DNA of 64,000 nt from Ahaetulla prasina (taxonomy: Eukaryota; Chordata; Lepidosauria; Squamata; Colubridae), in NCBI RefSeq assembly GCF_028640845.1, contig NC_080542.1, forward strand, positions 14,029,901-14,093,900, given 5' to 3'. The first letter of the stretch is position 1; every line of letters starts with the position of its first letter. Below the pieces are notes generated by a model, which ran no database searches, was not told the DNA's origin, and saw nothing but the letters and a program-made list of their open reading frames with translations. This document shows, one piece after another, positions 57,241 through 64,000 of the stretch. The position numbers and the translations under genes are program-made.

Positions 57241-57494
57241 GACATAGTTAAATATTATGGCAATAATTGAATATGGAGATAAGATGTGTTGTCCACAATT
57301 CGAGTCTGAGCCTGGAGCCAAAGCCAATGATGGACGCCAGACACGAGATGCAGGTTTTCTGATTGCTTTTTATTGGGGTACTCCAAGGAAAAGTGCTCCT
57401 GGCCAAAATGCCAAGAGCCAAGAACAAAGGATTAAGAAAGTTTTATACGCTTTCACTAAAAGAGAAGACGGGACTAGGCGAGATAATAAGAAAT

Positions 57495-57846
57495 GGTAAA
57501 GGTTCCCCTCACACATACATGCTAGTCATTCCCGACTCTAGGGGGCGGTGCTCATCTCCGTTTCAAAGCCGAAGAGCCAGCGCTGTCCAAAGACGTCTCC
57601 GTGGTCATGTGCCAGCATGACTCAACGCCAAAGGCGCGTGGAACGCTGTTACCTTCCCACCAAAGGTGGTCCCTATTTTTTCTACTTGCATTTTTATGTG
57701 CTTTCAAAACTGCTAGGTTGGCAGAAGCTGGGACAAGTAACAGGAGCTCACCCCGTTACATGGCAGCACTAGGGATTCAAATCGCTGAGCTGCCAACCTT
57801 TTCGACTGACAAGCTCAACGTCCTAGCCCCGGAGCCACCGAGTCCC
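57495..57846 (-). mobile_element. Sauria-type SINE, unit 1
   Basis: Minus-strand 3' end GGGAACCTTTACCA, body and tRNA-like head up to about 57846. This copy has the full BovB-like tail region that the 1725 copy lacks. Neighbouring 57245-57494 and 57850-58455 are unassigned. Confidence 0.78.
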
Positions 57847-58455
57847 CTTTAATAAAAAATATCATCTAATAAACATTTTAGTAATAATTCTACAATTTGT
57901 TCTATTGGTCTCTAGCTGTCCCTATTCCTAAGCCTTGGCTAATGAATGCTCCAGGAGTTATCTAATACACAGTTAATTGGCTGCAGGGCATCTGTATTCC
58001 TAATTTTTGATGAGGCCTACAAGTTGTCTAACTCTAGTTACTTTTATCAGCTTTCTAACTACCCAGAATTATTACAAGATTTACACATGCATATTTCCTG
58101 TAGATAATCATGCTTTGTTCTTGCCAGACAGGCTCCACAATTACAGTCTTCCTGATTTACTTTCAAGTGTATATCGTGATTATTTTATTATTTTAGCATA
58201 CAGCCCATCAGATGTTACCCAGAAATGCAAAGAAAGAGAAATAAAATAACAAAAATATACTTCTTTTCATACTTTCATACTAATTTTGAATGTAATTCAT
58301 TATCAAAACTTCCAAGATACCATGAGGGCTATCTTTCTAGGGAAATTACATCAATTACACATTATTTTTAAAAAGGAATAAGTCACTCTCTGTTTTGTTT
58401 ATTTTTTTCCTCCTTAAATATGTAATTGGTGAATATGTAATACACATCTAGAATA

Positions 58456-58792
58456 GATGAAATATGTTGTGGTTCAATCTGTAAGTTGTGCCCCACCCCC
58501 TGCAATTCCATGAACCACACCATGCCAGGCTCCCCTGTCCTCTACTGTCTCCCAGAGTCCAACAATTCACCAGCGACCAGTTTTGTTCTCTGCTGTCCCC
58601 TTCTCCTTTTGCCTTTAATGTTTCTCAACATCAGGTTTTTTTCCCAATGATTTTTCACTTCTTACTTGGCGGCCAATGCATTTGAGCTTCAGTTTCATTA
58701 TCTAAACTTCCAAAAGACAATCATGTTCGATTTCCTTTAGAATCAATTGGTTTGATCTCTTTATACTGTGGTCTAAAGGATTCTCTAGAGTC

Positions 58793-58796
<4 letters not shown>
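58456..58796 (-). mobile_element. BovB/RTE fragment, unit 1
   Basis: Contains TTGTGGTTCAATCTGTAAG, CTCCCCTGTCCTCTACTGTC and related BovB 3' sequence. Confidence 0.65.
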
Positions 58797-58831
<35 letters not shown>

Positions 58832-59442
58832 TTTTGACACAACAATATATGTAAATATTATACAAAAAGATTATATAGTATATAAACATATATATGAGTA
58901 AATATTAGGAGATATAAGCATATATATATATAGGAAGAAGAAAAGAAAAACAATAGGACAGGAACGGTAGGCACATTTGTGTGCTTATACATGCCCCTTA
59001 TGGTCCTCTTAGGAAAGGGGTGAGGTCAATAGTAGAAAGTTTTCGGTTGAAGCTTTTAGGATTATGGGAAGAGACCACAGAGTCAGGTAAAGTATTCCAA
59101 GCACTGATGATTCTGTTACAGAAATCATATTTTCTGCAATCTAGATTAAAGCGGTTGACATTAAGTTTAAATCTATTGGTTGCTCTTGTATTATTGCAAT
59201 TAAAGCTGAAGTAGTCTTTAACAGGAAGGACATTACAATAGATGATTCTATGAGTTAAACTTAGGTCTTGTCGAAGGTGACGGAGTTCCAAGTTTTCTAA
59301 GCCTAGGATTTCAAGTCTGGTGGGATAAGGTATTTTGTTGTTTTCAGAGGAATGGAGAACTCTTCTTGTAAAATATTTCTGGACACGTTTAATTGTATTG
59401 ATGTCAGAGATGTGGTGAGGGTTCCAAAGCAATGTAGAAGGA
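58797..59442 (-). mobile_element. LINE A 3' fragment, unit 2
   Basis: Duplicate of 56602-57240, tail (TTTA)n longer. Confidence 0.82.
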
Positions 59443-59696
59443 GACATAGTTAAATATTATGGCAATAATTGAATATGGAGATAAGATGTGTTGTCCACAA
59501 TTCGAGTCTGAGCCTGGAGCCAAAGCCAATGATGGACGCCAGACACGAGATGCAGGTTTTCTGATTGCTTTTTATTGGGGTACTCCAAGGAAAAGTGCTC
59601 CTGGCCAAAATGCCAAGAGCCAAGAACAAAGGATTAAGAAAGTTTTATACGCTTTCACTAAAAGAGAAGACGGGACTAGGCGAGATAATAAGAAAT

Positions 59697-60046
59697 GGTA
59701 AAGGTTCCCCTCACACATACATGCTAGTCATTGTCGACTCTAGGGGGCGGTGCTCATCTCCGTTTCAAAGCCGAAGAGCCAGCGCTGTCCAAAGACGTCT
59801 CCGTGGTCATGTGCCAGCATGACTCAGCATAAAGCGCGTGGGCAGCTGTTACCTTCCCACCAAAGGTGGTCCCTATTTTTTCTACTTGCATTTTTATGTG
59901 CTTTCAAAACTGCTAGGTTGGCAGAAGCTGGGACAAGTAACAGGAGCTCACCCCGTTACATGGCAGCACTAGGGATTCAAATCGCTGAGCTGCCAACCTT
60001 TTCGACTGACAAGCTCAACGTCCTAGCCCCGGAGCCACCGAGTCCC
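59697..60046 (-). mobile_element. Sauria-type SINE, unit 2
   Basis: Duplicate of 57495-57846 with a small cluster of changes near 59822-59850 that makes it two bases shorter. Confidence 0.78.
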
Positions 60047-60655
60047 CTTTAATAAAAAATATCATCTAATAAACATTTTAGTAATAATTCTACAATTTGT
60101 TCTATTGGTCTCTAGCTGTCCCTATTCCTAAGCCTTGGCTAATGAATGCTCCAGGAGTTATCTAATACACAGTTAATTGGCTGCAGGGCATCTGTATTCC
60201 TAATTTTTGATGAGGCCTACAAGTTGTCTAACTCTAGTTACTTTTATCAGCTTTCTAACTACCCAGAATTATTACAAGATTTACACATGCATATTTCCTG
60301 TAGATAATCATGCTTTGTTCTTGCCAGACAGGCTCCACAATTACAGTCTTCCTGATTTACTTTCAAGTGTATATCGTGATTATTTTATTATTTTAGCATA
60401 CAGCCCATCAGATGTTACCCAGAAATGCAAAGAAAGAGAAATAAAATAACAAAAATATACTTCTTTTCATACTTTCATACTAATTTTGAATGTAATTCAT
60501 TATCAAAACTTCCAAGATACCATGAGGGCTATCTTTCTAGGGAAATTACATCAATTACACATTATTTTTAAAAAGGAATAAGTCACTCTCTGTTTTGTTT
60601 ATTTTTTTCCTCCTTAAATATGTAATTGGTGAATATGTAATACACATCTAGAATA

Positions 60656-60996
60656 GATGAAATATGTTGTGGTTCAATCTGTAAGTTGTGCCCCACCCCC
60701 TGCAATTCCATGAACCACACCATGCCAGGCTCCCCTGTCCTCTACTGTCTCCCAGAGTCCAACAATTCACCAGCGACCAGTTTTGTTCTCTGCTGTCCCC
60801 TTCTCCTTTTGCCTTTAATGTTTCTCAACATCAGGTTTTTTTCCCAATGATTTTTCACTTCTTACTTGGCGGCCAATGCATTTGAGCTTCAGTTTCATTA
60901 TCTAAACTTCCAAAAGACAATCATGTTCGATTTCCTTTAGAATCAATTGGTTTGATCTCTTTATACTGTGGTCTAAAGGATTCTCTAGAGTCTTAT
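60656..60996 (-). mobile_element. BovB/RTE fragment, unit 2
   Basis: Duplicate of 58456-58796. Confidence 0.65.
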
Positions 60997-60997
60997 T

Positions 60998-61925
60998 TAT
61001 TTATTTATTTATTTTATTTATTTATTTAATTTTGTCATAACAATATACACAAGCATCACACAAAAAGATTATATAATATGTAAACATATAGATGATGAGA
61101 AACAAGGAAGTATAAGCATATGTATATATAGGGAAAGAAACAATAGGACAGGAACGGTAGGCACGTTTGTGCTCTTATGCACACCCCTTAAAGTCCTCTT
61201 AGGAATGGGGTGAGTGGATAGATTTTGGTTAAAACTTTTGGGGTTATGAGAAGAGACCACGGAGTCGGGTAATGCATTCCAAGCACAGGCAATTCTGTTA
61301 CAGAAATCATATTTTCCGCAATCCAAATTGGAGCGGTTGACATTAAGTTTAAATCTATTGGTAGCTCTTGTACTATTGCAGTTGAAACTGAAGTAGTCAT
61401 TAACAGGAAGGACATTACAATGGATGATTCTATGAGCTAAACCCAGGTCCTGTCGAAGGCGACGGAGTTCCAAGTTTTCTAAACCCAGGATTTCAAGTCT
61501 GGTGGGATAAGGTATTTTGTTGGTTACAGAGGAGTGGAGAACTCTTCTCGTAAAATACCTCTGGACACGCTCAACTGTATTGATGTCAGAAATGTGGTAT
61601 GGGTTCCAGACAGGCGAGCTGTAATCAAGAATTGGCCTAGCAAATGTTTTATACGCTCTGGTCAGTAGTGTGGTGTTTTTAGAAAAGAAGCTATGTCAGA
61701 TTAGGTTAACAACTCTTAGAGCCTTTTTTGCTATGTAGTTGCAGTGGGCCTTGGCACTTAGATCATTAAATATGAAAACTCCAAGGTCTTTGACAGGGTG
61801 GGAGTCATCTGTAAGGTAATGTCCATCAAGCATGTACTTAGTGTTTGGGTTATTTTTTTCCAATATTCCAATGTCTTCTTCAACATCACAATTTGAAAGC
61901 ATCAGTTGTTTCATGCTCAACCTTC
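60998..61925 (-). mobile_element. LINE A 3' fragment, third and longer copy
   Basis: Diverged from the two tandem copies and extends further 5' (HPVKDLGVFIFNDLSAKAH at about 61780). It lies where a third unit would start. Confidence 0.8.
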
Positions 61926-63845
61926 TTTATGGTGCAATACTTAGAGACATACATGGGAAAACCATAGCTTTGACTATATAGTCAAGCAAGGTGATGTCTC
62001 TGCTTTTAAATACACTGTCTAGGTTTGCCATAGCTTTTCTCCCAAGAAGAAAATGCCTTTTAATTTTATGCCACCATCTACGGTGATCTTGGAGCTCAAG
62101 AAAATAAAATCTGTCACTGCTTCCATTTTTTCCCCAATCTATTTGCCAGAAAGTGATGGAACCGGATGCCATGATCTTAGTTATTTTTTTAAATTTATTT
62201 AATTTATTTTTTTAATGTAAAATTTGTTACTAACAGTTCTGTGGGTGTGGCTTGGTGGGGACGGTAATGTGACTGGGTGAGCATGGCCAACTTTTTTTTC
62301 TTTACTTTTAAAAACATTTTTTCTACAACCTCTTCAGCTGAAGAGGTTGTAAAAATGCTTTTAAAAGCCTCTGATGATCAGGCAACTCAGCTGAGATTGC
62401 CAGAGGAGCCTTTTAAAAGCATTTTTTCTACAACCTCTTCGGCCGTAGAGGTTATAAAAAATGTTTTTAAAAGCCTCTGAAGATCCCAGCTGAAGATCCC
62501 ATGCAATCATCAGAGGCTTTTTTTTTTACTTTTAAAAGCATTTTTTTGGCCAAAGAAAAAATGCTTTTAACATTAAAAAAAAACACCAACCTTTGATGAT
62601 CATGTGGCTCAGCTGGGCATGGGAGGGAGCAGGGATTTTTGCTACCAGTTCTCCAAACCAACCACTGCCATCACTACTGGATCAGGTGATCCGGTCCAAA
62701 CTGGGAGCATTTCACCCCTGGTTTCAAGTTAACTTTTGCACTCTTGCAAAAGCTCTTTAGTTCCTTTTCACTTTCTGCCATTAGAGTAGTATCGTCTGCA
62801 TGTCTGAAGTTGTTGATACTTCTTATATCAATCTTAATTCTGGATTATGAGTTCATCCAGTCCAGAATTTTACATGATTTTTCAAAATTTGCATATAAGT
62901 TAAATAAGAAAGGTGGCAATATACAACCTTGTCATACTCCTTTCCCTATTTTGAATTTATCAGTTGTTCCATGTCTCGTTCTAACTGTTGCTTCTTGACC
63001 TGCACTCAGGTTCCTTAGGAGACACAGAATGTAGTATGGTAGTCTCCTCTTTTCAAGAATTTGCCACAATTTGTTGTGTTCTTCACAATCAAAGTCTTTT
63101 GTGTAGTCAATACTCCCTTGCTTTCTCCGTAATCCAGCAAGTGTTCACAATTAAATCTCTAGTTTCTCCACCTGTATGAAACCCAGCTTGTACTTCTCAT
63201 ATACTATATTGCTAAAGCCTAGGTTGTAAAAGTTTAACCATGAAGTTGCTAGCTTGTGAAATGAGTGCAATTGTATGGTAATTTGAATATCTTTTGACAT
63301 AGCCCCTTTTTTTGGGATTGAAACTTACACTGACCTTTTCCAATCCTGTGGTCACTGATGAATGTTCCAAATTAACTAGCGTATTGAGTGCAATACTTTA
63401 ACAGCACCATCTTTTAAGATTTTAAAGAGCTCAGTTACAATCCTATCACTTCAACTAGCTTTGTTATTGGCAATGCTTACTAAGGGCCACTTGACATTGC
63501 AATAGACACTGTCTGGCTTGAGGCCAGCAACCACATTAATGTGGTTATCAGGGACATTAAAATATTTCTTGTACAATACAGTTCTTTTGTATATTATTGC
63601 CACCTCTTCTTAATCTCTTCTGTTAAGTCTCTACCATTTTTGTCCTTTATTGTGCCATCTTTGCAGAAAATGGTCCCTTGATATCTCCCATTTCCTTAAA
63701 GAGATCTCTAGTCTTTCCCTTTCTATTGTCTTCTATTTCTTTGCATTGTTCATTTAAGAAGACCTTCTTATCTAATCTTGCTTTTTCCTGGAAATCTATA
63801 TTCAGTTGGGTATATATTTCCCTTTTTCCTTTCCCTTTCTCTTTT
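61926..63845 (-). mobile_element. BovB/RTE LINE reverse-transcriptase region, interrupted
   Basis: 61926-62205 and 62721-63845 match BovB on the minus strand (shared with 18600-19000, for example KAMVFPCMSL near 61950, and GCCATTAGAGTAGTATCGTC at 62778). Many frame breaks. Confidence 0.68.
62206..62720. mobile_element. hAT-like MITE with internal hairpins, inside BovB
   Basis: Right end CTGGGAGCATTTCACCCCTG fits the MITE family at 19568. The interior has a perfect 28-bp palindrome at 62324-62351 and a near-perfect one at 62429-62456. CCTCTGATGATC-type repeats follow. Confidence 0.5.
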
Positions 63846-63864
63846 CTTCTTTCCTCAGTTATTT

Positions 63865-64000
63865 ATAAGGCCACTAGAAAGAGTGCAGAGAAGAGCAACA
63901 AAGATGATTAGGGGACTGGAGGCTAAAACATATGAAGAACGGTTGCAGAAACTGGGTATGTCTAGTTTAACAAAAAGAAGGACTAGGGGAGACATGATAG
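63865..64000 (+). mobile_element. CR1 LINE ORF2 C-terminal fragment, runs off the window
   Basis: Plus-strand frame reads [20 protein letters not shown] then [16 protein letters not shown], a hallmark of the CR1 reverse-transcriptase C terminus. It continues past 64000. Confidence 0.82.

Larger units (their letters stand above)
56602..60996 (+). repeat. Tandem duplication, two 2.2-kb units
   Basis: Unit 1 (about 56602-58796) and unit 2 (about 58797-60996) match base for base at an offset of 2200-2202 bp with only scattered differences. Each contains LINE A, an unassigned segment, a Sauria SINE, another unassigned segment and BovB. Unit borders are (TTTA)n tails. Confidence 0.88.

Noticed and set aside
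56598..64000. Missing exons 4-6 of V2R copy 3
   Set aside because: Searched by eye for the exon 4 [16 protein letters not shown] block, linker cysteines and 7TM motifs on the plus strand; only repeats were seen, so none is claimed here.

Overview
The window looks like squamate reptile genomic DNA, most likely from an advanced (colubroid) snake. It carries a direct tandem array of vomeronasal type-2 receptor (V2R, class C GPCR) genes. It also holds BovB/RTE LINEs, tRNA-derived SINEs of the Sauria type, several CR1/L2-superclade LINEs, and many (AATAG)n arrays that sit on LINE 3' ends, a pattern reported for snake genomes. There are no prokaryotic genes, CRISPR arrays, rRNAs or free-standing tRNA genes. 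Species assignment is inference.

Layout. The coding backbone is three V2R copies, all on the + strand. Copy 1 (385..14140) and copy 2 (21044..38969) each have six exons with consensus splice sites, and the exon lengths add up to open frames of 871 and 872 residues. Copy 3 (50347..56597) shows exons 1-3 only; no exon 4 appears in the remaining 7.4 kb. The duplicated unit includes 5' flank, introns and 3' flank: positions 1-180, about 20,660-20,840 and about 49,610-49,800 are homologous. Copies 1 and 2 are close relatives and copy 3 is more diverged.

Between the exons almost everything is repeats. Copy 1 intron 4 holds a broken Penelope-like element set in microsatellite DNA, its tips forming a large inverted repeat, plus a 1.95-kb polyA-type retroinsertion with a 12-bp target duplication. 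Copy 1's 3' flank is a LINE split by a 1.76-kb hAT-like element and by another LINE. Copy 2 introns 2-5 hold LINE fragments, SINEs, a hAT MITE with a perfect 8-bp target duplication, a Penelope-tip palindrome between two (TA)n arrays, and an L1 ORF1-only (HAL1-like) element with a 17-bp target duplication. Copy 2's 3' flank holds a deeply nested stack: LINE, hAT-like element, second LINE, a Ty3/Gypsy element with identical 178-bp LTRs, and inside that a 521-bp solo LTR. Two inverted LINE copies follow. Copy 3 intron 3 starts with a LINE tail only a few bases past the splice donor and contains a 2.2-kb near-identical tandem duplication, then BovB and the start of a CR1 fragment.

How the parts relate. 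The V2Rs are expected to be pheromone/chemosignal receptors of vomeronasal sensory neurons. The mobile elements explain most of the intron length differences between paralogues (for example intron 3 is 0.6 kb in copy 1 and 6.3 kb in copy 2). Because the paralogues preserve empty sites, many insertions can be placed before or after the gene duplication. All family names are from reading motifs and translations by eye; no database search was run.
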